Assembly: GCA_963780545.1 (NCBI GenBank)
Contig: CAWACK010000020.1
Location: 186,001 to 250,000 of the forward strand
Source: UBA8941 sp963780545
Lineage (GTDB): Archaea; Thermoproteota; Bathyarchaeia; TCS64
Length of the DNA: 64,000 nucleotides
Reading direction: 5' to 3'
Below the pieces are notes generated by a model. The model was given only the letters and a program-made list of their open reading frames with translations. It ran no database searches and was not told the origin of the DNA. Shown here piece after piece: positions 35,947 through 44,330 of this stretch (its first letter is position 1; each line of letters opens with the position of its first letter). The position numbers were made by a program, and so were the translations under genes.

Positions 35947-35973
35947 TCGAGTGGAAGTGAGGATAAGACTATG
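35947..35973 (-). repeat. Dispersed 28-bp motif, copy j
   Basis: GAGTGGAAGTGAGGATAAG followed by ACTATG, about 80 bp upstream of the phosphotriesterase-like gene. Confidence 0.8.
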
Positions 35974-36086
35974 CAAATTTCTTATGCGCGTGCGATATGA
36001 GAAAATGTGACGAATTATTCCGAAAATTTAATTAAATATGGTATCACGATCGTGATGCGGATATTAAAATAAAATAAAGGGAATAT

Positions 36087-37346
36087 TTAGACCTCGAACT
36101 CATCGCCCATGTTAGGGGCGGTGGCCTTTAGGCCACACTCGTCCTGTGCCCACTGCGCGAGGAAGTCGCAGCTCTCGGACTCGCCGTGGATGATATAGAG
36201 ATCCGGTTTACCCCTTAGCCCCTTTATGAAGTTCTGCAGGAGCGATGCACCCGCGTGACTGCTGAAGTCGAAGTGGCGCACCTTAGCGAGGACCTTCTCA
36301 TCCTTCCCCGCAACGTTGAAGGTACCCTGCTCCAAGAGTCTACTTCCACCTGTTCCCGGGACCTGGAAGCTTACGAGGAAGACCGCGTTCTCCGGACGGA
36401 AGCCAAGCTTCTCCATATAAAAAGCCGCGGTACCTCCCTGAAGCATACCGCTTGGCGCAATAATGACTTTCGCCTGACTCAGAGCCCTTCGCCTATCTCG
36501 CCAACCTCTGACCTCCAGGACACTCATGCACGCCTGCTCAAACTGGGCGGGGGTCTTCACAGCCTCCTGCTTATCGAGGAGTACACGATCCACGGCTCGC
36601 GCCATACCATCAATGACTATGGTGCCCTCGAAGCCGTGAGCGTGTAGGATGCTAAACATCTCCTGACTCCTGCCCACCGAGAACGCGGGGATGAGCACCT
36701 TGCCACCCTCGTTAACCACGTCCTTAACGGCTTTGACGAACTCGTCCTCAAGTTGCTTCCTCTCGGGGTGATCATGTGTCGCGTACGTTGATTCTATTAC
36801 GACGGCGTCATACTTCTTCTTTGGCTCCTTCGCCGCCGTACAGAGACGCGTCTCAACCGTGTTGAAGTCACTCGTATAGAGGATGTGCTTACCATTCGTC
36901 TCTATGTCAACCATAGCAGAGCCGGGGATGTGACCCGCGTTCTGAAAGTTGAAGTTGATGTCCTTGAGCTTGACCTCCTGTCCATAAGCGAGGTCGTTCC
37001 TCTGCTTCATCATGTTGTCGAGCTCAACATACTCGAACGGGAGGTAGAAGTTGTTGAGTTTAACCATATCCTCTATGAGTATCTTTGAGATCTCGGCCGT
37101 CGTAGCCGTACAGAAGAGCGGCTTCCTCTCGCTGAGGTAGAACATCGGCACACCACCACTATGATCGAGGTGTGCATGTGCGAGTACTATTCCGTCTAAG
37201 TCCTTCGCCCTCACGTGCGCGGGGAACTCCGGGGGCTCACCCATTTTAACACCGTATTCAAGCAGTAATTTCGCCTCATTCGAATGAAGGAGGATCGCAT
37301 TACGGCCTACCTCATGGGTTCCACCCATGAATCCTAATTTTACCAT
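36087..37346 (-). CDS. Beta-CASP metallo-beta-lactamase-fold nuclease (CPSF-like)
   Basis: A 419-residue RNA nuclease-like protein. Metallo-beta-lactamase motifs are 'MVKLGFMGGTHEVGRNAILL' (N-terminal strand), 'IVLAHAHLDHSGGVP' (HxHxDH), 'FQNAGHIPGSAMVDI' (motif 3 His) and 'ILYTSDFNTVET' (motif 4 Asp). The beta-CASP part has 'AVVIESTYATHDHP' (motif A), 'GKVLIPAFSVGRSQEMFSIL', 'HFDFSSHAGASLLQNF' (motif B) and a final 'DLYIIHGE' (motif C). There is no KH domain, so it belongs to the short archaeal CPSF2/RNase J-like group involved in RNA decay or processing. Confidence 0.9.
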   Translation of the reverse strand: MVKLGFMGGTHEVGRNAILLHSNEAKLLLEYGVKMGEPPEFPAHVRAKDLDGIVLAHAHLDHSGGVPMFYLSERKPLFCTATTAEISKILIEDMVKLNNFYLPFEYVELDNMMKQRNDLAYGQEVKLKDINFNFQNAGHIPGSAMVDIETNGKHILYTSDFNTVETRLCTAAKEPKKKYDAVVIESTYATHDHPERKQLEDEFVKAVKDVVNEGGKVLIPAFSVGRSQEMFSILHAHGFEGTIVIDGMARAVDRVLLDKQEAVKTPAQFEQACMSVLEVRGWRDRRRALSQAKVIIAPSGMLQGGTAAFYMEKLGFRPENAVFLVSFQVPGTGGSRLLEQGTFNVAGKDEKVLAKVRHFDFSSHAGASLLQNFIKGLRGKPDLYIIHGESESCDFLAQWAQDECGLKATAPNMGDEFEV

Positions 37347-37510
37347 TGCTATCTATTACCTAACCTGGCAACGAAGCGACCCGCATTATACGGGCTAATA
37401 CCCACGGATCGTCGAGTCCATTCCCCGGTGGCTTATGAGGCCTCCTGGGGGGACGGTGCATCGTAGCTTTTCGTGCACTTATATCTTCCTGCTGAGGTGA
37501 ATCATAGTCA

Positions 37511-37678
37511 TGGACCAAGAACCTCATCAGATACATTCTCTTTCACGCCTTCCTCTCCTCGCGGCTTGTGCCGATGCTCTATCAGCTGATTGGCTCACAT
37601 TCTCCTGAGAAGTTGAAGCCCTTCATACCCCACACACTTCGAAGATTCTACGCTAACGGATTCGAGGAAAACGGCTGA
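37511..37678 (+). pseudogene. Small coding remnant without a start codon
   Basis: A 56-codon frame reading 'LIRYILFHAFLSSRLVPMLY', 'QLIGSHSPEKLKPFIPHTLR' and 'RFYANGFEENG' to TGA. It is bounded on the left by an in-frame TAG, with no ATG, GTG or TTG before the coherent part. Composition suggests a real helical protein C-terminus. The family is not recognised. Confidence 0.4.
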
Positions 37679-37751
37679 TAGAGAAAATGGGCAGGGCTTA
37701 CTTATCTGAAATTAATTACTTAATTATTTTCATAACCATTAAATAATTACT

Positions 37752-37759
37752 GCGCGCGC
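37752..37759. repeat. Alternating GC tract
   Basis: GCGCGCGC in the gap between the beta-CASP and SDR genes. A second one, GCGCGCGC, is at 37850-37857, and a degenerate dispersed motif lies between them (37797-37823). Confidence 0.65.
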
Positions 37760-37962
37760 ATCTTTTCTGGTTTGACCTTATAAATATTATCAAGGTGACC
37801 TTGTGACGATGATAAGATTATTGTTTTATAGTCCTCCCACTTCTCTGTAGCGCGCGCTTCTTTTGGCAGTTCAGCGCCCTTTTTGGGGCTCTTTTCGGGT
37901 CTAACGCCGCACGCCCGTGATCTTAAGGTCTTAAATAGTTAATTTCTAAAATTAAATCTAAC

Positions 37963-38739
37963 ATGTCTTTCAAGGACAAAGTAGCAATTGTAACGGGGGC
38001 AGGTCACGGTATAGGTGAAGCCACTGCAAAACTTTTAGCTGAAAGAGGAGCCACAGTAGTCTGCAATTCTAAATCTAATTCGTGTAAAAGGGTTGCTGAA
38101 GAAATAAGTGCATCTGGAGGAAAAGCCATTCACTTCATAGCCGATGTCACGGACGTTGATGCCGTTAAAAATATGGTTGAGGAGACATCAAAGAAGTTTG
38201 GCAGGGTTGATATTCTGATAAATAATGCTGGCTGGTGGGACGTTCCACAGCATCAAAACGTAGAGGATGTGAAAAAGGAGGATTGGGACAGAGTTCTTGA
38301 CGTTAATCTTACTGGCCAATTTAACTGCGTTAGATTCGTCGTTCCGTATATGAAGAGGCAGAGGTATGGAAAGATCGTAAATGTGGGTTCTGGTGCTGGC
38401 GTTGTTTGGAGTAGAACTGGAATTCACGCTTATGCTGCTTCAAAGGCCGGCCTCGGGGGTTTAACTAGACAATTGGCAATGGAGCTCGCTGCACAGAATA
38501 TAAACGTCAACTGCATTGCACCGGGATTGGTTTACACTGGAACAGAAAGAACAGCCAAATCGCTGGATATGGCCCCTGAGGAAGAGGCTGAAAATAAAGA
38601 GTTCATCGACTCGGTTCCTGCAAAACGATTGGGGACTCCTAGAGATCTTGCTAATGTGATCGTCTTTATGGCTTCAGATGAGGCGAGCTACGTTCATGGT
38701 CAAACTTTACTTGTGGATGGCGGACACTGGATGAAATAG
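37963..38739 (+). CDS. Short-chain dehydrogenase/reductase (FabG-like)
   Basis: An intact 258-residue classical SDR: 'VAIVTGAGHGIGEATAKLLA' (TGxxxGxG), 'DVTDVDAV', 'VDILINNAGWWD' (NNAG), 'KIVNVGSGAG' (active Ser region), 'YAASKAGLGGLTRQLAMELA' (YxxxK) and 'SYVHGQTLLVDGGHWMK' at the end. It is NAD(P)-dependent and probably a 3-oxoacyl-ACP-reductase-like or sugar/alcohol dehydrogenase. The local DNA is more AT-rich than its neighbours, consistent with separate acquisition. A TATA-like TTAAATAG lies at 37930-37937, 25-30 nt before ATG 37963. Confidence 0.92.
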   Translation: MSFKDKVAIVTGAGHGIGEATAKLLAERGATVVCNSKSNSCKRVAEEISASGGKAIHFIADVTDVDAVKNMVEETSKKFGRVDILINNAGWWDVPQHQNVEDVKKEDWDRVLDVNLTGQFNCVRFVVPYMKRQRYGKIVNVGSGAGVVWSRTGIHAYAASKAGLGGLTRQLAMELAAQNINVNCIAPGLVYTGTERTAKSLDMAPEEEAENKEFIDSVPAKRLGTPRDLANVIVFMASDEASYVHGQTLLVDGGHWMK

Positions 38740-38881
38740 AATCTTTTTGCGCGAGCGCATTACAAATGCCGTTGGCTGTTAAGAAGCCATTTTATGGGGG
38801 GCAGGGTCAGAACAATCAGTCTCTTTTTTGATTTTGTTTTTCTTAGGATGTGCTACGCTCATTCTGTTTCACTGCTTAGTA

Positions 38882-38909
38882 TCAGGTGGAAGTGAAAATA
38901 GGACTATGG
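38882..38909 (-). repeat. Dispersed 28-bp motif, copy k
   Basis: AGGTGGAAGTGAAAATAGGA followed by CTATGGCCCC, the last clear copy to the right. Confidence 0.7.
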
Positions 38910-38986
38910 CCCCAAACCCAAACGCACGCGCAACGAATCAGCAAGACAGATTTTATGATGAAGACTGAGTTTGCGAGCCATGGTAG

Positions 38987-39196
38987 AAGGGCAAGCGTGA
39001 ATACTTATCAGATTTCGAAACAAAGAGTCCGCTTGATGAGCTTAACAAGTTCTTCGAAACTAGTGTTGAGGTTAAGAGGATTCGTAACGGGGAGCAATAG
39101 ACGCTTGAGACGCTGATTAACGAGGAGGCCCTACGATTCGTGAAGTATCTGCGTGGAGAAGCGAAGTATTGGACTCCAAGAGTCGCCTCGTTCTAG
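38987..39196 (+). pseudogene. Small helical protein remnant with in-frame TAG
   Basis: The frame reads 'REYLSDFETKSPLDELNKFF', 'ETSVEVKRIRNGEQ', TAG (39098-39100), then 'TLETLINEEALRFVKYLRGE' and 'AKYWTPRVASF' to TAG. A likely start, ATG 38981 ('MVEGQA'), is one frame off. It carries one frameshift and one nonsense change in about 75 codons. The family is not recognised. Confidence 0.45.
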
Positions 39197-39285
39197 TCAC
39201 GCACCGAAGCCTATGGATTACTAATATAGATTTATTTTCCGTTTTACTTATAATACTAAAATAATCTATATCACCGAACCATATC

Positions 39286-39804
39286 ATGAGTACAGAGAGG
39301 CATCCACGCAGAAGACGATTCAGAATAAGAAACATGCTGTCGCTGAAGATACTACTGCCAATACTGGCAATCTCATTCATATCAATCGGAGGATACGCGG
39401 CCTCCGTTAACGTGACCCAGACGACGTATCAGACGCAGCAAGGCGTCTACTTCAACGTTGTGGGTGGCTTCACAGCCGCGAGCAACGGCTTCCTCGTCGT
39501 ACAGAGTAGTGGATCAGCCTCTGCTCAACCATACACCTGGTCGAATGGAGGCACATGCCAGACGGCCCAAACGGCAGGCCACTGGTACTACTCAGTCACA
39601 CTGACCCTCACCGCAGCGGCGTCACCGAGCACAACATACACGTACACCGTCAACTGGAACACCGGCTCAGGCTACACAACACTCGGCTCACTGACCTTCA
39701 CGACTCTAAGCCCGATCACGGCGGGACAGACAGTGACATTCCTAATCGACACTGGTGTGACGACGTTTAACGCGCCAGTCGGAATAAACATCACAGTAGC
39801 ATAA
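39286..39804 (+). CDS. Secreted Thr-rich surface protein
   Basis: A 172-residue protein starting at ATG 39286. The Arg-rich N-terminus 'STERHPRRRRFRIRN' precedes a hydrophobic segment 'LLPILAISFISIGGYA' that acts as signal or anchor. The mature region is Thr/Ser/Tyr-rich with beta character ('YSVTLTLTAAASPSTTYTYT'), as in pilin-like or S-layer-associated proteins. It lies 67 bp upstream of a larger secreted protein on the same strand, so they probably form a surface operon. The Thr-rich sequence could be an O-glycosylation target (inference). Confidence 0.65.
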   Translation: MSTERHPRRRRFRIRNMLSLKILLPILAISFISIGGYAASVNVTQTTYQTQQGVYFNVVGGFTAASNGFLVVQSSGSASAQPYTWSNGGTCQTAQTAGHWYYSVTLTLTAAASPSTTYTYTVNWNTGSGYTTLGSLTFTTLSPITAGQTVTFLIDTGVTTFNAPVGINITVA

Positions 39805-39871
39805 TGAGGCTGGAGGGGAGTTGAAGGTCTAATCTTCAGCGTCGTCTCTGTGGAATGGTGGTGAATGAAGA

Positions 39872-41419
39872 GTGAAATGGGTGACGCCGGCTATACTAGT
39901 ATTCTTAGCCGCCTTAATCTTGTCTTCTTACGCCACTAATGTACCCATCACACAAAAGAGTAGCCAAACCAAATCAGGTGCATTAACATACGTCTACTTC
40001 GAGACCGTCTCAGGGCCATCTAGCTCAACCCCCAGCACGAATACCGCCCTAACCCCTCCAGGCGGGACAGGCTCATACACAATCAGCATGGGCTCCACGG
40101 GTTACCTGTGGTCGCCCCAATTCACCAGCGCCACGACGATCAGCGCCGGCAAATGGGTGGTCGATCTCTGGGGTGCACTTTCGGTTAGTGCGTTAAATGA
40201 CCTCCCCATCACCATCACTAATTCTCAGACATCAAGCACACCAAACCCCTTTCAGCAGAGGATAACGTGGAACCCCTCCACATACTCAAGCTACGAGGCC
40301 TCAGATCTGGGAAACATCAGGTTCTACTCAGATAGCTCATGCAACACGCCACTCTACGCATGGCTCGAGTCATGCACACCCTCCCTCTCAAACACGGCCA
40401 CGTCGGCCACCGCCTGGGTGAGGTTAGGCAGCCCTATCTCCAGTGGCGGAGGGACGCTGACGATATACATGGCGTTCCTGCCGACAAGCACGACATACGA
40501 TGGCAACTACTGGGGAGATTCACCTAACCTCTCTACAACCTATGGCCAATACGATAATGGTGCGAATGTCTTCAATTTCTACGACGACTTCAAGGGAACA
40601 TCCCTCAACGCGAAGTGGACGCAGATCCTCGGAAGCTCCGGCGCCTCCATCACTGTGAACAACGGGTTAACAGTGACAACCACCAGCACAGCCGCAACCG
40701 CCTACGGGTTCGTGATTTCAGCGACGCAGACGTATCCACAGGTGGCTGAAACCTATACGAGTGCAGGTGACTCGATTCTGGGGGTATCGACCACTACATC
40801 GCTAAACGGATTCGTCGCGCCGTACACCGGTTACTCGATTGACTGGTACGCGGGTACTGATTACATAACGTACGAAGCCTCCACGGGCTCAGGAACTGGA
40901 CTAACCACAATAGCCCAGTCAACTTTCCCGACTGGGATCTGGCAGGTAACATGGATAGCACAAGCAAGCCAGTATTTCATGGATGGAGCAGGGCATACAT
41001 ATTCCAGTACATATAATGGAGCTGCTATAGCTAATTACAGGATATATGTCGGCCAATCGAATGGTGTCGTAGCTAGCAGTGTTTTCAGATGGGGGAGGAT
41101 GAGGGCGTATCCTCCAAGCAACGTTATGCCAACCGTCAACGTTGGATCGGTGACTACGCCCTCAGCCACGGCGAGTATATCCATCTTGATCACAGACTCA
41201 TCCGGTAATGTTCTAACCACGGTGGCATCTAACGTTCAGACGCCGAGTATCGGGATAACTAAAAACCAGATTGCGGTCAGCGCTACTGGTGTTCAGGTTA
41301 GTATCCCTCTGAATAGCTATGTGTCTGTTACGGTCCTTTCATCCTCTGCCCCGCTCACAGTCTATTGGGGAACCGCTCAACTATCAAACTTCCAAGCACC
41401 TTTCCGTATATTATCCTAG
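39872..41419 (+). CDS. Secreted DUF2341 / LamG-like surface protein
   Basis: A 515-residue exported protein. A signal or anchor ('WVTPAILVFLAALILSSY') is followed by a Thr/Ser-rich stretch. At about residues 125-220 is a DUF2341 domain ('QQRITWNPSTYSSYEASDLG', 'TLTIYMAFLPTSTTYDGNYW'). 'NVFNFYDDFKGTSLNAKWTQ' opens a concanavalin/LamG-like jelly roll to about 400. The C-terminal about 90 residues form another beta-rich domain. Such proteins decorate archaeal envelopes and may bind glycans. Start ATG/GTG choice: the frame begins GTG AAA TGG at 39872. Confidence 0.75.
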   Translation: MKWVTPAILVFLAALILSSYATNVPITQKSSQTKSGALTYVYFETVSGPSSSTPSTNTALTPPGGTGSYTISMGSTGYLWSPQFTSATTISAGKWVVDLWGALSVSALNDLPITITNSQTSSTPNPFQQRITWNPSTYSSYEASDLGNIRFYSDSSCNTPLYAWLESCTPSLSNTATSATAWVRLGSPISSGGGTLTIYMAFLPTSTTYDGNYWGDSPNLSTTYGQYDNGANVFNFYDDFKGTSLNAKWTQILGSSGASITVNNGLTVTTTSTAATAYGFVISATQTYPQVAETYTSAGDSILGVSTTTSLNGFVAPYTGYSIDWYAGTDYITYEASTGSGTGLTTIAQSTFPTGIWQVTWIAQASQYFMDGAGHTYSSTYNGAAIANYRIYVGQSNGVVASSVFRWGRMRAYPPSNVMPTVNVGSVTTPSATASISILITDSSGNVLTTVASNVQTPSIGITKNQIAVSATGVQVSIPLNSYVSVTVLSSSAPLTVYWGTAQLSNFQAPFRILS

Positions 41420-41657
41420 AGAATGCTCTTTTTATTATATCGCGAAATAGCAAGCCTCCTCAGTCATTCCCTATCTTCTCCGTCTATTCTTGTTCGTTTA
41501 TTTGTCTGTTTGTTGAGATATGTTGAGAGAGTGGGGGGGGGAGAGTAAGGGAGTAGTTGGTGTTAGTTAGTCGTGAACGTAAGAAGACAGGTTTGGGTTC
41601 GGGAATAAGGCTATGGCCAAAACCCGAACCTAGATCTTCAATTAACGTTTCACGTGT

Positions 41658-42884
41658 TCATCGTTTACGTTTTATGATCAATATAACCGCGACAGCGACC
41701 ATTACTCCCACAGCTATTGACTCAATTGGGTAGCCGGGGATACCGCCGCTACTGCTCGACGAGGGCGTAGGCGTCGGAGTTGGCGTAGATGTCGGTGTCC
41801 GAGTAGGTGTCGGTGTGGGTGTTGGCGTCTGGCTTGAGGTATCCGGAATTACACCCATCCCGCTGAGAAGTCCGCTCGCAAATACTTCGCCTTTACCTGA
41901 GTCATAAACAACGTCTCCGAAATTTTGCTGGGTTTTTGTCCCACTGCCCGAATATGTGAAAGATGGAGCACTTGCGACCACCGTGTTTGAGTTATCTGAT
42001 ATAGTTGCGTTGCTAGCGAATATCTCGCCTTTAGCCGTATCATACGCTATTGAAACGGGGTGATCCCCTTCCGGCTTTAACCATTTGATTGTCTCCATAA
42101 CCGAGGGTGGGCTATCTTTAATGACCGAGATGGTACCATCGACTTCATTGAACACGAACACCTCTCCCTTAGCTGAATCGTAAGCCATGCCGTAGGGGTC
42201 GCGTCCCACTCGTATGGTTGCTATCACATCATTTTTGGTGTCCGATATGACTGTGACGTTACCGGAGCCAGAGGCTACGAAGACTTCGCCTTTGCCCGAG
42301 TCATAAACCGCTTCTTGAGGGCTAGCGACATTTATTGCTGTTATGGCGGAGTTGTTGCTATCCGATACGACGAGGACTTGTCCCTGAAGGGAATATCCCG
42401 TGATCGTGTTATACCCTGAATCGCAGATGAAGATCTCGCCTTTGCCGGAATCGTAAGCCATCCCAAGAGGAAGCCGGGGGTTATATTGACTATATTGACC
42501 GCCGAAATTCACGTTTGCAGTGATGGTGCTGTTTTTATCCGATATGACTACGACGGTTGCAGCCGCTCTATCGCTTGTGCCGCCCCAAGATTCGAAGATC
42601 TCGCCTTTGCCTGAGTCATAAACTAATTCGTGGCTATCACCGGGTGTTCCAGTGTTTATTGTCGTTACAAGACTGTTGTTGCTGTCCGAAATCACGGCTA
42701 GTCCGTTAGCTCCCTGCACGAATAGCTCGCCCTTGCCGGAATCGTAGACCACGGGGCCGCCGCCAACTCCGGAGATTGTTGAAGACGTTTGTAGTTGTTC
42801 AGTTGCTAATAATGCTTTGATCGGTGTCGAAGCAAATACCGCAATAAATAGTAGAGTCAGGATCTTCCAAATTTTACCTTTCAA
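41658..42884 (-). CDS. YVTN-type beta-propeller surface protein with C-terminal anchor
   Basis: A 408-residue exported protein. The N-terminal signal 'ILTLLFIAVFASTPIKALLA' is followed by about seven repeats of the form 'VYDSGKGEIFV...VISD..N..V.TI', the YVTN/40-residue beta-propeller blade. A low-complexity 'PTPTPTPTRTPTSTPTPTPT' linker comes next and then a membrane helix 'PIESIAVGVMVAVAVILII' with a basic KRKR tail. This is the stalk-and-anchor design of archaeal cell-surface propellers. The repeats are visible at DNA level (recurring TCGCCTTTGCC). The Thr-rich linker is a possible O-mannosylation site. Confidence 0.85.
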   Translation of the reverse strand: MKGKIWKILTLLFIAVFASTPIKALLATEQLQTSSTISGVGGGPVVYDSGKGELFVQGANGLAVISDSNNSLVTTINTGTPGDSHELVYDSGKGEIFESWGGTSDRAAATVVVISDKNSTITANVNFGGQYSQYNPRLPLGMAYDSGKGEIFICDSGYNTITGYSLQGQVLVVSDSNNSAITAINVASPQEAVYDSGKGEVFVASGSGNVTVISDTKNDVIATIRVGRDPYGMAYDSAKGEVFVFNEVDGTISVIKDSPPSVMETIKWLKPEGDHPVSIAYDTAKGEIFASNATISDNSNTVVASAPSFTYSGSGTKTQQNFGDVVYDSGKGEVFASGLLSGMGVIPDTSSQTPTPTPTPTRTPTSTPTPTPTPSSSSSGGIPGYPIESIAVGVMVAVAVILIIKRKR

Positions 42885-43014
42885 ATCTATTCGCCTAACA
42901 TTTCCTTCTCCTGAACAGACGCTTCTTAAGATCTGAATTTAAGACTTTTGAAACCCGCGTGCGAGCGCGAAAGTTCAGTTTTAGAGAATTAAATTTCATG
43001 TAAACAACTCGTAT

Positions 43015-43020
43015 GCGCGC
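43015..43020. repeat. Alternating GC tract
   Basis: GCGCGC (TATGCGCGCACGG context), upstream of the second C-GCAxxG-C-C gene and beside a degenerate motif copy (43029-43056). Confidence 0.5.
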
Positions 43021-43123
43021 ACGGTTTATGAAATTGGGTTTGGGGGATAGGGCTATGGAGTCAACATCAATTCAATTGCCACAAACCTAATTTTCAATCT
43101 AAGCGATGTTTCAGGTGAGTTTC

Positions 43124-43582
43124 ATGATGCCCAAGGAAGAAACAATCAAGCTCGCGGACTCCTACGCTTCGCAGGGGTTTCTCTGCTCCGAGTCATGTCT
43201 CATGGCCTTAGCCAAGTGTCAGGGAGTGGAAGACCCTCTAATTCCCAGGATCGCCACAGGCTTCGGCGCCGGCATAGGCAGAAGCGACGAGATATGTGGA
43301 GCCGTCACAGGCGCCGTTATGGGGTTGGGCATAAGATACGGTAGAGACAGGATTGAGCCCAAGCAGAACCAGAAGCCCTACTGGTACTCAGCTGAGCTTC
43401 TGAAGCGTTTCAGGGCAGAGCACGGAGAGGTCAGATGTTCCGCTCTCTTAGGACTCGACCTCGCCAAAGCTGAGGATTTGGAGGAGTACTATAGTCGGAA
43501 TCTCTGGGTAAACAGATGCACTAGATTCATTCTCTCTGCGACTGGTATTGCATATGATATTATCGAGGAGATGGCTAGTTAG
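43124..43582 (+). CDS. C-GCAxxG-C-C family redox protein (copy 2)
   Basis: A 152-residue paralog of 4448-4903. The cysteine signature is conserved: 'GFLCSESCLMALAKCQGVED', 'SDEICGAVTGAVMGLGIRYG', 'EVRCSALLGLDLA' and 'NRCTRFILSATGIAYDI'. It has one extra Cys in the first block (CSESC) compared with copy 1. ATG 43124 ('MMPKEETIKLAD') aligns with the start of copy 1; TTG/ATG 43106 is an upstream alternative. Presumed cytosolic and redox-active; substrate unknown. Confidence 0.87.
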   Translation: MMPKEETIKLADSYASQGFLCSESCLMALAKCQGVEDPLIPRIATGFGAGIGRSDEICGAVTGAVMGLGIRYGRDRIEPKQNQKPYWYSAELLKRFRAEHGEVRCSALLGLDLAKAEDLEEYYSRNLWVNRCTRFILSATGIAYDIIEEMAS

Positions 43583-43671
43583 TGACGGCGCGTATGGTGT
43601 TCGCACACGCGATCCTTTTGTACTTGGATAAATCTCCAGAAAATATAGTTTTAATATTGTTTTAGAATTAT

Positions 43672-44000
43672 GGGGGTGCCCAGACGAGATTACCGGAGCC
43701 GACCTTGCATGGTTTTACCCGTCCCGGGTACGTCACGCGTGCACACTTGATCAGCTAAGGAGTGATGGTTTCCCGGCTAGCCAAAGCCAGCCTGGTCCTT
43801 CGCAGCCCACTCCCTACGGTTCTGCGGATTTCTGGTCCTCCACTGCTTCGATCCTTCGTCCGCTCCCACCTGGGCAAACCAATCATGGCCGCCAGGGTAT
43901 ATCTGTGTTCCATCACTCTTCGCGATCAATAAGCGGTTTTCATACTGCCTGGTATGCTCTAAGTATGCTCATTGGTGGGCTGAATCTGCTAAAAATGAGC
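43672..44000. other. GC-rich structured region, possible non-coding RNA or decayed gene
   Basis: About 330 bp of GC-rich sequence in AT-rich surroundings. Strong local pairing is visible; for example, the complement of 43779-43796 folds as GGCTGGC-TTTG-GCTAGCC, and GGAGTG/CACTCC encloses it. On the plus strand a TATA-like AGTTTTAATA (43648-43657) lies about 20-25 nt before GGGGGTGCCC. The minus strand also shows a protein-like frame with in-frame TGA and TAG ('YLEHTRQYENRLLIAKSDGT', 'DWFAQVGADEGSKQWRTRNP'). I cannot decide between a structured RNA and a pseudogene, and I found no SRP RNA hallmark. The gap 43583-44234 otherwise contains nothing I recognise. Confidence 0.35.
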
Positions 44001-44194
44001 TGAGATCTGGATTCGTAGACATGCTCGCGTCAACGGGTTTTCTTATGGAGAGAATCGAAACCTACTTTTCTCAGGCTCTCTGGCACGCGCTTGGGAGACT
44101 TTTCAGCCCTCATTTTTCTTTTCCCATTATTTTAAGAGACAAGTCACTTAGAATATCCACCAATTCCTCATCAGACTTCGCGTATGTTGCCTGA

Positions 44195-44330
44195 AAGAGG
44201 TGCCTGTGAACAAGCGCATCAACTAAGCCGTGAACTATCCACCTCTAAAGAGGCGGGCTTCCTGCTTCATCAACTCAGCATGCATCACCGGGATCACCCC
44301 CTCAGCAGAGGCCGAGTCTCCAACAGGCGT
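44195..44330 (-). ncRNA. Putative omega-RNA (reRNA) at the tnpB 3' end
   Basis: TnpB-associated guide RNAs overlap the 3' end of tnpB and the element's right end. Here the last codons form a hairpin, CCGCCTC-TTTA-GAGGTGG on the minus strand, followed by ATAGTTCACGG. The position and form match known scaffolds, but the exact ends and guide are inferred. Confidence 0.45.

Noticed and set aside
13489..38909. CRISPR array or tandem repeat
   Set aside because: Copies of the 28-bp motif are kilobases apart, differ from one another and lack regular spacers; no cas genes were seen.
13489..38909. C/D box sRNA genes at the motif
   Set aside because: GTGAGGA and ATTGA vaguely resemble C and D boxes, but there is no second box pair at the right spacing and the conserved part continues outside it.
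41764..41828. Microsatellite or regulatory repeat
   Set aside because: The GGTGTCGG-type repeat is coding and translates to the Pro-Thr stalk of the propeller protein.
43672..44000. SRP RNA or a second RNase P RNA
   Set aside because: Short resemblances (GAAAACCGCTTAT, GAAGCAGTGG) are not in the right order, the SRP domain IV loop is missing, and RNase P RNA is clearly present at 50408-50712.
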